DNA of 64,000 nucleotides, from the NCBI GenBank assembly GCA_030533445.1, contig CM060065.1:1817710-1881709 (forward strand), written 5' to 3'. The notes beneath the pieces are model-generated. The model had not been told where the DNA came from and did not search any database. It was given only the letters and a program-made list of their open reading frames with translations. How positions within the stretch are numbered: the first letter of the stretch is position 1; every line of letters starts with the position of its first letter. Position numbers and translations under genes: made by a program. Shown in pieces: positions 1 through 10,564 of this stretch. The DNA is from Cyprinodon diabolis. Lineage: Eukaryota > Chordata > Actinopteri > Cyprinodontiformes > Cyprinodontidae.

Positions 1-67
1 GAGACCAGTCTTTAAAATGCAAACTGCATTCGTCATTTCAGCTCTGGAAGAGACAACAGTCTCCACA

Positions 68-130
68 TCCTCCTCCTCCTCCTCCTCCTCCTCCTCCTCC
101 TCCTCCTCCTCCTCCTCCTCCTCCTCCTCC
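68..130. repeat. (TCC)n microsatellite
   Basis: About 21 uninterrupted copies of the trinucleotide TCC. The poly-serine reading across it is a by-product of the repeat; no flanking coding signal is visible. Confidence 0.95.
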
Positions 131-599
131 AGCACTGGTACCCACGCCAAAGCGCTCTTGTACCTCCGTGATGATGTCCTCATCCATCCCAGGCTCTAAC
201 ACCAGAGTGCTGTCATTACTTTTGATCCACTTATTAATTATTTTTGCACATGTTTACATTCATAAAATGGCCGAAAATGAAAACTATGAGCGGATTTCTT
301 GATTACAATAAACAAATGATTTAAACAGCATTTGTATAGAAATGATTCTGTCCCAAGCCTTTTGATCTATATAAGCGGTTGATTACTATATCCATGACCA
401 CTATAAGCAGATTCCCCTGTATTTTAATGTCAAGTAGATTATCATCATATACTCCTTTGGGAATCTTTGCTAATTTATTAGATTTGTTTTTTCGTGTGCA
501 GGTGTGTGTCTGGATGGAGTAAAGAGTGGGTAACAGTAGAGAAGCTGCAGAGAGGTTTGTTAAACTCCAACTCTGCTTCCTGCCCTGCGTCCTGGGTTA

Positions 600-690
600 A
601 TAATGTGGCTTCTCTTCATTGGCTTCCTTTTAAATCCAGAATAGAATTTAAAATCCTCCTTCTCACATATAAAGCCCTAAAAAACTAAGC
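600..690 (+). mobile_element. L2 LINE fragment, reverse-transcriptase C-terminal part
   Basis: A short piece encodes SLHWLPFKSRIEFKILLLTY followed by KALKN. This is the same conserved block as in the longer L2 copy at 56.2 kb (SLHWLPVKSRIEFKILLLTY). It is truncated on both sides and is a fossil. Confidence 0.75.
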
Positions 691-2051
691 TCCAGTACTG
701 TAGATGGGGTGTTGAAGTGGGTTGGAAACCATCCTGGGATCTGGCACTTAATAGTTCACTGCTTCTAGGCGAAGGAGATAGCGAAGCTTGTGAGAGAATC
801 AGGGGCAGTAACTTAGCCCTCCCTCCTTCTCATCCCCTCGGACCAAGCTACCCAAGCCTAGTGACCTCCAAACTAAACTATCAGAATGTCCCAAGCAGCC
901 CTGGGGGGCTATTGTTCTTTAAAGTAGGTCAAAGCCTGTTGCTATCACAATCAATTTGGACTGATTTGAGAACAGTGGGGCTGTAGACAGGGTGACACTG
1001 GCTACATGGCCTATCACTCTTGTTGATATAAGCTGATGGAACAGGAACTAATGATGGTTTCTTTCAATTTCATCAACCTTTTTTTCATTCTATTCTCACA
1101 AAACGCGTTCTGTCTTCCTATGCTGCTCCACATTGTTCTTCACACCACCCCCTCTCCCTACGCCAAAGCTTTCTTCTCCCCTTCTTCTATAGTGTAATTA
1201 GTCAAGTGGAACATATGGGGCATCATATTACATAACCCAACAACAGCTGCAGCTAGAACAACGTAGATTGGGATCCGGGGCCACACTTCTTTGGCACAGG
1301 AGGTCTACGGCATCTAGCTGTGTCAAACTTTATAGATTCTATGTCTGAAGAAGAAAGCTAAGAAGAAGCACATGCTGGTGCTGGCCTCTTCCTTTCTTTG
1401 AACGAACAATCAATGGATGCATCCATCATCTTAATGTACCATCCACTGAAGTTTCATTAAATATTAAATGATCTAAGCTTTAAAGAGTAACATGATTTTA
1501 TATAAAAATGATTCTGATATAAAGTGAGTGATATCATGCAGCTGTAGGTTAATGAAAGAAGAATTATTTTAGCTGCCGGTAAGAGTGATCACTATTTTTT
1601 TTCAGTGCTCAAATTTAGCAAGAAAATGGAATCAGCAAATGTAGTCAAGTAAAGGTTAAAAAAATGAAAAGAATATTTAAAGCACAACGGTGTTAAATCA
1701 ATTCAGACTGGTTTAAAGAACAGGGATGAAAAAAAAATATAAAGGCAATGATGGAGGAAGACTGTGTGATATAATAACCTCTGTAATCTGAACAGCTCTG
1801 TCAGGTTTAAGACTAACATATGTGTTTTACACCAAACAACCTCCAAACAAACAAACCTCCTACAAACACCGACGTTTTTAACAGAAAAAGAGCAAAGCGC
1901 CACGTCAACTGGTGCATTATGAGGCATTTTGTCTCATCGGCAAACCTTGAAGTAAAGAAAAAATGTCATGGAAAAGTGTCTATATCAAGTCGGTGAGATT
2001 ATTTAAAGGTGTTTATAGATCAGAACTTCTATGTTGCTTTTCTATGAACCC
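691..2051. other. No gene recognised
   Basis: Mixed-composition DNA with only short open frames and no protein family I recognise. I see no RNA gene or clear transposon end. Confidence 0.5.
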
Positions 2052-2172
2052 AAGATGGCCGCTCACACTAAGCCTGGTTCTGATGGAGGCTTCTTCCTGT
2101 TTTCTTCTGCACTATCACTGCATGCATGCTCAGTGTGAGGGATCGGTGCTCGGAATGAGTCAGCATCACACT
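2052..2172 (+). mobile_element. L2 3'-UTR fragment
   Basis: Matches the 3' UTR of the L2 family seen elsewhere in the window (GGCCGCTCACACT, then the CCTGGTTCTG block, then TGTGAGGGAT). It is diverged: TCTTCCTGTTTTCTTCTGC replaces the usual sequence. Nothing recognisable lies between it and the next copy at 2696. Confidence 0.7.
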
Positions 2173-2695
2173 GAAAGGGAATATCTGCTGTTTCTACCTG
2201 TTCAGTCAGGAGGAGACAATCCTGCAAATGTCAATTTTCTGCAATAATCTCGTTTTCCGGACACTTTTTAGACCGTATGAGTAAACTGGAGGGTTTAAAA
2301 GTGTCAGCAGGCCCATCGTACCATTAAACACCTCAACCAGGACTTAGGGCTGCAGGTGCCTGTCAGACTCGTTTATCCAGGAGTAAAGTCGGAAGAGAAA
2401 AATTCCCTCCTTTGCACATGAGATAAATGTGTTCATAGATGTTTTATAGCTCTGCTTCCACAGCAGACCCAGTCACCCCTCATCATCCTCTGTATACTAC
2501 ATACGGCGGGGCGTACAAGGAGGCTGAAACTCACCTGACGCAGAATACTCTCACACGACTGAACATCGGGCCAAAACTCATGTGGTGTTTAGAAAACTAA
2601 ACCAATCCAATGGATTTCCTCTGTGCCCTGAGATGACGTGTGAATCATGAATTGTAGCTATTTAAACATAGTGCACTGAACTGAATGTGATAATT

Positions 2696-2958
2696 GGCCG
2701 CTCACACTGAGCCTGGTTCTGCTGCAGGTTTCTTCCTGTTCAAAGGGAATTTTTCCTCTCCACTGTCGCTACAAGCATGCTTAGTGTGAGGGATTGCTGA
2801 AGAGTCAATGAGTCGATGCAATCAGCTGGTTTTCCTTAGATAGAAAACTTTGCATCAATCTGACTGGATGATCTGGTTGAATAATCTCTATAAAGTGACC
2901 TGAGATGACATGATGATAGGATGTGAATTGGAGCTATAGAAATAAACTGAATAGAATT
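2696..2958 (+). mobile_element. L2 3'-UTR and tail fragment
   Basis: Contains the family 3' blocks in order: GGCCGCTCACACTGAGCC, GGTTTCTTCCTGTTC, GAGTCAATGAGTCGATGCAA, GATAGAAAACTTTG, and the end AATAAACTGAATAGAATT. It is 5'-truncated, as expected for a LINE. Confidence 0.85.
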
Positions 2959-3213
2959 CATAGTAGAAATAAACTCTTCAGGATCTCCTGTGATGGTCAG
3001 ACTTCCTCTGTTCATCAGGGGAAGCGTTTTCTCTAACGGAGAGGGCCTTAGTTCACTAGGTCTGTTTTCCTGAAGGGGTTAGAAAACAGCTGTTTCTTAA
3101 AAACACATAAAGCTCCAGTTGACATTTTCCTTTTAAGTGTTATGGATATAAATGACTTCAGAAAGACTTTACCGCTGCACCTGAACAGGTGAACTCTGTC
3201 TAGGTTTGCTTAC

Positions 3214-3460
3214 TGCAAAAATGATCTAAAAGAAACGGTCTTATTAAGAGTATTTGCTCTTAATTTAAGATGATAAATAAGATGATCTGCCAATGAAATT
3301 AGTATTTTTACTCTTGAAATAAAATTATTTGATAATATGCACTTGAAATATCTTTCTTATTTTATCTTGGCAAAGTGTCTCATTTACCTCTTTAATTCAA
3401 GAAAAAAACACTTATTTGAAGAAAGAACCACCTCTTTAGATTGATATTTTTTGCGATGGA
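3214..3460. mobile_element. AT-rich MITE-like repeat
   Basis: Starts ACTGCAAAAATGATCTAA and ends with an inverted counterpart ending TTTTTTGC. The interior includes TCTCATTTACCTCTTTAATTC, which recurs in similar form near 7.17 kb and 7.58 kb. The inverted ends suggest a non-autonomous DNA element; no target duplication was established. The following 3461-4037 holds nothing I recognise. Confidence 0.4.
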
Positions 3461-4245
3461 GGAACAATGCGGGTCTGGACCCTCCCATGTCTGGTATTTA
3501 CAGCAGGATCCTAAGAAGCCTCCCAGTCTAAGCCTGAAGCATTTTGTTTTGAACCGGCCCGACAAGAATTAGATCTCTCACCTCTTTGTCCTTAAACTGA
3601 CTAAACCCTAATCATAGATTATGGGGTTGATTAGCCATGTGTTATTCCAAGCTCCACATAATCCTGGGAGCCTTTTTTTTCTTTTTGCTGCCACCATATG
3701 GGGCAGGAACTGGACTGGACCCACAGACTGGAACCTTTAATGGCCAGACACTGAACAGGTTTAGCTGTTATGTAATAGTCTTCCATCTGCTCATTCAATT
3801 TGAGGATTTTACTCCTATATTTCTCTACATTTCAAATAATGTTTTTAATTGTTTAATGGGCTTATTTTTTCCCAAAAGGTTAAGGCCAAAAAATGTAAAT
3901 GAAACAAATTAAACAAATCAGTTATTGAATATGAAGTTTAATTAAAATAGTGCATAAAGTTTGAATGACATGGTTTCAACACAGAACTCTGTGAAGGATG
4001 TTGAAATGTAGATTATTCCCAGGATGGATTTTCTTCTACTGAGCCTGGTTCTGCTGGAGGTTTCTTCCTGTTCAAAGGGAGTTTTTCCTCTCCACTGTCA
4101 CTGCAAGCATGCTTAGTGTGAGGGATTGCTGAAGAGTCAATGAGTCGATGCGATCAGCTGGTTTTCCTTAGATAGAAATAGGACTGGGATAATTGCTGGT
4201 GAAAAATTCTCATTTGTCCAGGTCATAGTCATTCCAAAAAAAAAA

Positions 4246-4306
4246 AAAATGTCAGAAATAGCGTTGAGTTCCTGGACCTGGAACTAAACGCTATTTCTGA
4301 CATTTT
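4246..4306. repeat. Perfect inverted repeat (hairpin)
   Basis: Arms 4246-4265 and 4287-4306 are exact reverse complements (20 bp, core GTCAGAAATAGCGTT). After one mismatch the pairing continues inward for six more pairs, AGTTCC with GGAACT, around a 7-base loop. It lies just after an A-run. It may be the remnant of a foldback or snap-back element. Confidence 0.85.
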
Positions 4307-4611
4307 GTATAGAAAAAGCTTCCTGGATGGAAGAGCAACGTCTTCAAACTTAGAAACAAAGTCCAGTGGATTGTTTTTAATTTTCTTTTTTTAGAATGAC
4401 TGAAAAAAATGTATTGATGTATTAATCAATTATTTAAAAAATTGTTGAAAAATTAGTTGAAAATTGTCAACAAATTCTGAATAGAGGTTGTTAAACAACA
4501 GAGCGATCCACTTATAGCAGGAACTATACCAAGATGGTAAAAAATAAATTAACATTTTGCACCTACATTTAAAAAGAAATCTGGGTCAATCTGCTTTATC
4601 AAGAACTCCAT

Positions 4612-4957
4612 CCTTCCATTTCCGTCACTCTCATCCCAGCTTGGGTGGTGAGGGGTGCTGGTGCCTATCTTCAGCTTTCTACGGGTGACAGGGGGGGTCC
4701 ACCCTGGACAGGTCTATCGCAGGGCAACACAGAGGCAAACAGGACAAACAACCATTCACTCAGACTCACGCCTAAGGAGAATTTAGAGAAGCCAATTAAC
4801 CTAACAGTCATGTTTTTGGACTGTGTGAGGAAGCCGGAGTACCTGGAGAGAACCCACGCATGAACAGGGAGAACATGTATTCCTGGGCCGGAAATCAAAC
4901 CCAGAACCTTCTTGCTGCAAGGCAGTAGTTCTATCCACTGTTCCACTGAGCAGCCCC
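4612..4957 (-). mobile_element. tRNA-derived SINE
   Basis: Read on the minus strand the unit begins GGGGCTGCTCAGTGGAACAG. The internal promoter blocks are an A-box-like segment (CAGTGGAACAGTGGATAG) and a B-box-like segment (GGTTCTGGGTTTGATTTCC). A body follows with the conserved block CCAAAAACATGACTGTTAGG, then a tail near 4612. It is non-autonomous, is transcribed by RNA polymerase III in living families, and depends on a LINE. I do not assign a named family. Confidence 0.65.
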
Positions 4958-5378
4958 ATCCAGAACTCCTCAGGTGAAAAAAGTTTGAGTCTCGCCTAGT
5001 TTGATTTCGTAAAATATCTTCTTTAAGCAAACTTTGGCCATCAGGTTTATCCTCATCTTGTTCACTGAGTGGATGCAAAACAGAATTTCATTGACTGAGC
5101 AGCTTACAGCAGTGAAATAAACATTTCCATTTAGAAAGTGCAGCAGTGATCAGAATGTAAAGAGTGTAGAAGAAAAGGGAAAAACTGTTTAAATTATTAA
5201 TCGATTGATCGAAAAATTATCAACAGATTAATTAATTTGCAAAATAATCGTTAGTTGCGTCCCTTGATAGAAAGCTTTGAACCAATCTGACTGAACGATC
5301 TGGATGAATTATCTCTACAAAGTGACCTGATATGACAGGATGTCCATTGGAGCTATAGAAATAAACTGAATAGAATAT

Positions 5379-6104
5379 AATCTTGCAATGTTTGGTAGAT
5401 TCAGATGTTATTTTTAAAGAAAATCGTTTACATGCAGTTTAAAAGGTAACAGATAAAAAAAGATTTATTTAAAAGAGTTTTATTTCTAAATGTCACTTTT
5501 TCTTTGTTACATTGAAGTTTTTCGTCTGACTGACTGACGTTCATGCAGCAGGTCTTGATGCTCGGTACAGTTTCTTCCCTGAAATCTGATTTTGATGTTG
5601 TTGTCTTTCACACTATGATCTAAATGAAACCACAGTCAGACTGAACAGTTCGGGACATCTAAGGACACACAGCAGCATACTGTTTCCAGAAGTAATGGTG
5701 GATCAAAGGATCACTAGAAGTGTTCAGGAAAGCTTTGCTGTAAAAAAACATGATAGTGGATGCCAGCGTGTTTTTCATGATGGAATCAGTGAGCAATGGA
5801 AGGTGAAAGCATCATGACCCCATTATGAACCACAAGGGAAGATAAGAAGAAAACAACAACACTGTTACCTGAAGCTGTTAGTAAAGCAGTCAGTGATGCT
5901 GCTACTGCAGACAGTCTGGGTTGATGTGTAGATGGAGGCTGTGTGGTCATGGAAAAGTTTGATAAAACACAGTACTTTTATAAGTATCTGATTTACTCAA
6001 ACATATGAAAAGTGTTGAAATTGGATCTATTGGGGAGTGAAGGGTTCTGAATCTGGCGTTTCAGACTGACATAAATAAGCTGGCTAATAATAATATTTTT
6101 AATT
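5379..6104. other. No gene recognised
   Basis: AT-rich DNA with short open frames only. No transposon ends, RNA genes or conserved coding segments are recognised. Confidence 0.5.
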
Positions 6105-7109
6105 TGATTCTATTCAGTTTATTTCTATAGCTCCAATTCACATCATGTCATCTCAGGTCACTTTCCAGTTCACCAGATCATCCAGTCAGATTGATTCAAA
6201 GTTTTCTATCTAAGGAAAACCAGCTGATTGCATCGACTCATTGACTCTTCAGCAATCCCTCACACTAAGCATGCTTGTAGCGACAGTGGAGAGGAAAAAC
6301 TCCATTTGAACAGGAAGAAACCTCCAGCAGAACCAGGCTCAGTGTGAGCGGCCATCTGCTGAGGCCGACTGGGGTTCAAGGAGACAGAAGCAGACATAGA
6401 AAAAGAAGCATAGATACAAAAGGCAACCAGCTCCACAGGCGGCCCCGTCCAGGAAACACACAGCCAGGCAGACGAGCTCCGAGCCAGCTCCCATGTCAGA
6501 GGATGAAGAGAGCACATCCAGTTAGTCACAGTCAGAGAAACAGGACTACACTGGAAAACAGGCCAAGCTCCAACATCTAGAAACAAAGGTGTTGATGGCA
6601 GCAGCACAGCTGATATTTCTCTCCAGGATGGAGTCACAGCCAAACAGGAACAGACCAGATGAAGCTACTATGAGAAAAAGCAGAGAGAGCAGAACGTTAG
6701 AGATTGAACTAACAGATTCTGCAGAGTGGGAGAATAGAGATAGAATGAAGCAGAATGATGAAAAAGGGGTCCCTATGTCCTCCAGCAGTCTAAGCCTATA
6801 GCAGCAGAACTATAGAGATAGATCAGGATAACCTGAGCCACTCTAACTAGAAGCTTTATCAAAAAGGAAAGTTTTAAGCCTAGTCTTGAAAGTAGACAGG
6901 GTGTCTGCCTCACGGACTAAAACTGGTAGTTGGTTCCACAGAAGAGGAGCCTGATAACTAAAAGATCTGCCTCCCATTCTACTTTTAGAAATTCTAGGAA
7001 CTTCTAGTAAACCTGCAGATTGAGAGCGAAGTGCTCTGTTAGGAACATAAGGAACAATCAGATCTCTGATATCAGATGGAGCTTGGCCATTTAAGGCTTT
7101 ATATGTTTA
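6105..7109 (-). mobile_element. L2 LINE 3' end (RT C-terminus plus 3' UTR)
   Basis: The minus strand starts within the reverse-transcriptase C-terminal region near 7109 (segment matching YKALNGQAPSDIRDLIVPYV). It continues to a stop near 6853 and then carries about 750 bp of 3' UTR to the AATAAACTGAATAGAAT end at 6105. It is 5'-truncated and colinear with the copies at 25.7-26.6 kb and 60.3-61.4 kb. Confidence 0.9.
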
Positions 7110-7640
7110 AATTCTATTCCTTAGTTTTTATGTCAATTGTCTGCTTTTATTGACGAAGTGTCTCACTTACCTCCTTGATTCAAAACAAAATGCACTTATT
7201 TTAAGAAAACAATTTTTTTTTTATTCAAATTGTTTTTCAGTGTGCTAAAGCTCTGGAGGGGATTTCTCACTCAAGAATTGTTCATAAAGTGAAGAAGATC
7301 ATGGAGTGAGCATCCTTTTCATCAGACTGTTAAACATCAGCAGAGTGTCTCTAGTCAGAGGCTGATCCAGAACACAGACCTCTACACACTGCAAAAAATA
7401 AAAATCTAACTAAGGTTTTTTTTTTTCAGAAATTGAGGAGGAATGGAGATACTTTGTCAATGGAGCAAGACAATTTACATTTAAATTAAGAAAAATTGCA
7501 TTTTCTGGTTTATAAGTGCATTTTATCATAATATCTTACTTTAAAAGTAAAAATACTAAATCCATTAGCGAATTATCTCATTTACCTGCTTAAATTCAGG
7601 ATAAATACACTTTTTACTTATCTCTGGATCGCTTTTCCAG
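7110..7640. mobile_element. Two fragments of the AT-rich MITE-like family
   Basis: 7110-7245 resembles the right half of the 3214-3460 element (GTGTCTCACTTACCTCCTTG, ending TTTTTCAGTG). 7389-7640 starts CACTGCAAAAAATAAAAATC and ends TTTTCCAGTG, an inverted pair. No matching target duplication was found. Confidence 0.4.
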
Positions 7641-9879
7641 TGAACACCTTCAACAACCCGTAGAAAAGCTGTCTGTGAGCTACTACAACATTTCATTTCC
7701 CTTTAGGGCTAATACAGTATCTGTAAATTGATAAAAAATTGAGTAAATACTATAGTTTGCATGTTCTGTTCATATCTACAGCTTTTTAGTTTTGTTTTCT
7801 TCCAGACAAAATTTTCTGTTTTGAAATATTTTTTGTTTATTTAATAAAAAACTATTGCTGGAAAATGAAGAAGATCATGTCTGAGTTAAACATTGAAGCA
7901 TTTCTGCCTGATCCATTGTTTCAGTCATACAGCTAATTCTCCACGATAGCAGGTTCATAAAAGATGTTCCTTCTATCCGAGAGCAGCGAGGTGGAAAGTT
8001 AAACCTGGGACCGTCTGATCAGTCAGGAAACATTTCAGCGACTGAGGCCCAGTCCAATACGGCAGCCCTCACTGCAGCATCTGTGCGGGCTAATGAGTGT
8101 TCAGGTCAGGTGGCCAAACGGAGGCAAGACTCGGACTGTCAGTCCGATGTCCATCTCCTCATTCACCTGCTAATAGGATCAAAGCAGGAGGGTCATGGCC
8201 GGGCGAGCGGCGAGGCGTAAACTGATGGTAAACGCGCGCCATCCTCCCAACACACCCCAGATGGAGCATGGAAGCCATCCGGGGGGATTAGGACATGACT
8301 CACCACGCTGTGTCTGTGGAGGATGGATTTACCCAATGCTTTGCTGCTTCCACCTTCTCAGTGTCTGTTCACGACTTTCTGGAGGACACATCAACGTGGA
8401 TTATATCCACTCAGGCCAAATAATCTTCAACACGTCCCCCTTTGAATGAGTTTAATGTGTTTTTAGCGCTCCACCCTATCTGAGATCTCCTTAGACCCTG
8501 CTAGCATTTAGTGTGGAACAACAGCAGCAGGATGTGGAGTTTGTATTTTTTGCATCTCCTATAATAATGACCCCATTTAGTCATAAACAATATAAAGTAA
8601 AAGAGGCTATTTGTGTTTGAACTCTGCGGTCCCAAACACGTCAGAGTTCATTTCCATCACTGTGTGAGACGTGTAAATCCAGCTTTGACCGTCCTTGTTT
8701 CTTTATTGATTCATGGAAACAGCCTGATGATTTGATGCTCGTATTTCTACTGGGATCAGCTCGTTTCTGTCGCTCGCCCGCGGTCGGTCGTGAAGGCACC
8801 TTTAATGCAGGGATCTTCCACCATATGGAGGCCGAGCGATGAGCCCAGCGGAGCGCACACATGCAAGCTTGTTAACGTGTCAATTATCGGACAACACGCC
8901 TATGGAATTAGCCATCCACACCCCTAACAACAGGAGGCCCCACTGATACAGCCTGCTGCCATACATTAATCAGGATCCATCAGATTATATTAATACCTCA
9001 TCACAAGCGGATTAACAACTTCCAAGGATACAAAAGGACATCTTTTAAAATTAGCAGTATTGATGAGCTAAATATTTCTGGCTGGATGGCCCGGCTCTGC
9101 TTTTGGCTTGAAGCTGGGACCACAGCTGATAGGGTTATTGATTATCACACATCTATCAATCCATCGGATAGCAAAGCAGATGAAAGAAGACATGAAAAAC
9201 AGCTACATATTGACCCCTTCTTTCCTTCAGTCCCTTCACATCAGGCTCCAGCTTGTTTTGGATGAAGTAATAAATGACAGATTAACAATCAGTGTTCTGG
9301 TACCAATCCTGCACAACATTTCCCCTCTGCAATGTTCCAGAGTTCTGCTTCTGCTCTTACTTTGCTTATTTTTCTCTCCTTTGTTCATTAAAAAACCTAC
9401 TTTGAAGACTTCTTTGTTTACCAAAGAGACGGATGCTTCCTGCAGCTCATCACCCAACATTTTGATGTTCACCATCTTTACCACCCTGTTAAGATTATTA
9501 TTATTGATGATGATGTGTGAGTTTATTACACATTAATATTATCTGCCTGTTGCATGTCTGAACTAATGCTTCTCCAGTAGTTTTTTTTTTAATAGGACAA
9601 TTCCTCTTTCTGGCTATATAAGGTTATCATCGTCATTCTGCACGTGGCAAAGATGTGGGGATGGAATGAGAGCGGCGTCCTAAGAACAGAGTGGAATAAT
9701 TTGATGAGGCTGGAGCCATGGACGCCTCCTCATCTGCAAACATGTACGATCTACTGACTTTCTATCAGAAGCTGTTGTCATGTCTCCTGGTTATTTAATA
9801 CATTATGAAGTGATATTTAAAGAGTTTGTTCTGAGTGAACTCTGCACAGGAAAAGGACTGGAGAGAGAAAGCTTCATGG
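7641..9879. other. Repeat-poor, gene-free block
   Basis: No transposon or reading frame I recognise in about 2.2 kb, unusual for this window. 8760-9060 has closely spaced TAAT/ATTA cores (CATACATTAATCAGG, GATTATATTAATACC, GCGGATTAAC), as in developmental enhancers. Regulatory function is inference only. Confidence 0.35.
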
Positions 9880-10289
9880 TGTCAGGTTGGGTGGAGGTTT
9901 GAGGGGAGGGCCCAAATGCAGAGACTGAAGCTGAAGGTGGTTTCTTGCAGATTGAATAAAAGTGTGGCAACAGAAGCAAACTCCACAAAACAGATAGACA
10001 AGATCCACAAAAAAATATAGAAAACCAGAAAACTCACTTGAAGGGAAAGAAATCATGACAATGAACCATTAAACAGTGACTGAGCAGGAGATTCTATATG
10101 GGAGAGAGAAACAAAGACCAGGCTAATCAGCAGATTGGGAGCAGGTGTGAACAGAGGAATCTAGAAGGGAGCTAGGGAAAAAGGAGACTGACACAAACAA
10201 GGAAAACCTAAGAGCTAGAAAAGCACAAAATGGAAATAAAACCAATGAAAAGTCAAAAATAAAACTTAAACAGAACCAAAACCATGAAA
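9880..10289 (-). mobile_element. LTR of a retrotransposon (probably 3' LTR)
   Basis: On the minus strand it begins TTTCATGGTTTTGG (fish LTRs of this type start TGTCATGG) and ends CCCAACCTGACA at 9880. It holds CTCTGCATTTGGGCCC near its 3' end, shared with the solo LTR at 44.3 kb (CTCTGCATTTTGGGTC). Just upstream on the minus strand is a G-rich tract, GATAGGGGTAC, in the place of a polypurine tract. This makes it the 3' LTR of an element whose body extends towards higher coordinates. Its second LTR is not visible. Confidence 0.6.
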
Positions 10290-10564
10290 GTACCCCTATC
10301 TAAGGGTGGATCCCAGACGCCCTAAAACAAAAACAACCCACCCAGGATGGGAGGATGGGGGAACAGAAAGAAGGGGACCAAACAAAAACCAAAAACAGAA
10401 GCAAAAAATAACCCACCAGAGGTGGGCAAGGACAAGAACATTCTCTGAAGGCCAGCCATTAGGCCAGAGGCGAAGCAAAGTCTCTGTAGGCCGGCTGTGA
10501 GGCAGAGGGTGAGGCTGTGAGGACTGTGGAGGACGCCGACGAAGGAGGACCTCCGGAGGACAGT
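10290..10564 (-). mobile_element. Internal segment between LTR and minisatellite
   Basis: A 275-bp non-repetitive segment joins the minisatellite to the LTR. The minus-strand frame leaving the array continues through hydrophobic low-complexity sequence (MFLSLPTSGGLFFASVFGF) and stops near 10322. It resembles the proline- or phenylalanine-rich 3' internal tracts I associate with some fish LTR elements, an association from memory. It is not evidence of a functional protein. Confidence 0.4.

Larger units (their letters stand above)
4179..5265. mobile_element. hAT-like composite insertion with 8-bp target duplication
   Basis: About 1,087 bp bounded by the perfect direct octamer GATAGAAA. Eight-bp duplications are typical of hAT transposons. 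The right end, reversed, reads AAGGGACGCAACTAACGATT, resembling a common fish hAT terminus; the left end TAGGACTGGG matches it poorly. The interior carries a SINE and a 61-bp hairpin, so the block may be composite. No transposase is present. Confidence 0.55.
4038..5378 (+). mobile_element. L2 3'-UTR copy split by a 1.1-kb insertion
   Basis: The L2 tail runs 4038-4178 and resumes at 5266-5378. The octamer GATAGAAA, present once in intact copies (for example near 17.94 kb), occurs on both sides of the break (4171-4178 and 5266-5273). That is the footprint of an insertion. Confidence 0.85.

Noticed and set aside
17..199. Poly-serine protein at the window start
   Set aside because: Produced by the (TCC)n microsatellite; no surrounding exon structure.
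6260..6643. 127-codon frame repeated near 25.8, 56.7 and 60.5 kb as a gene family
   Set aside because: It is the opposite or alternative frame of the L2 3' UTR, conserved only because the LINE copies are related.
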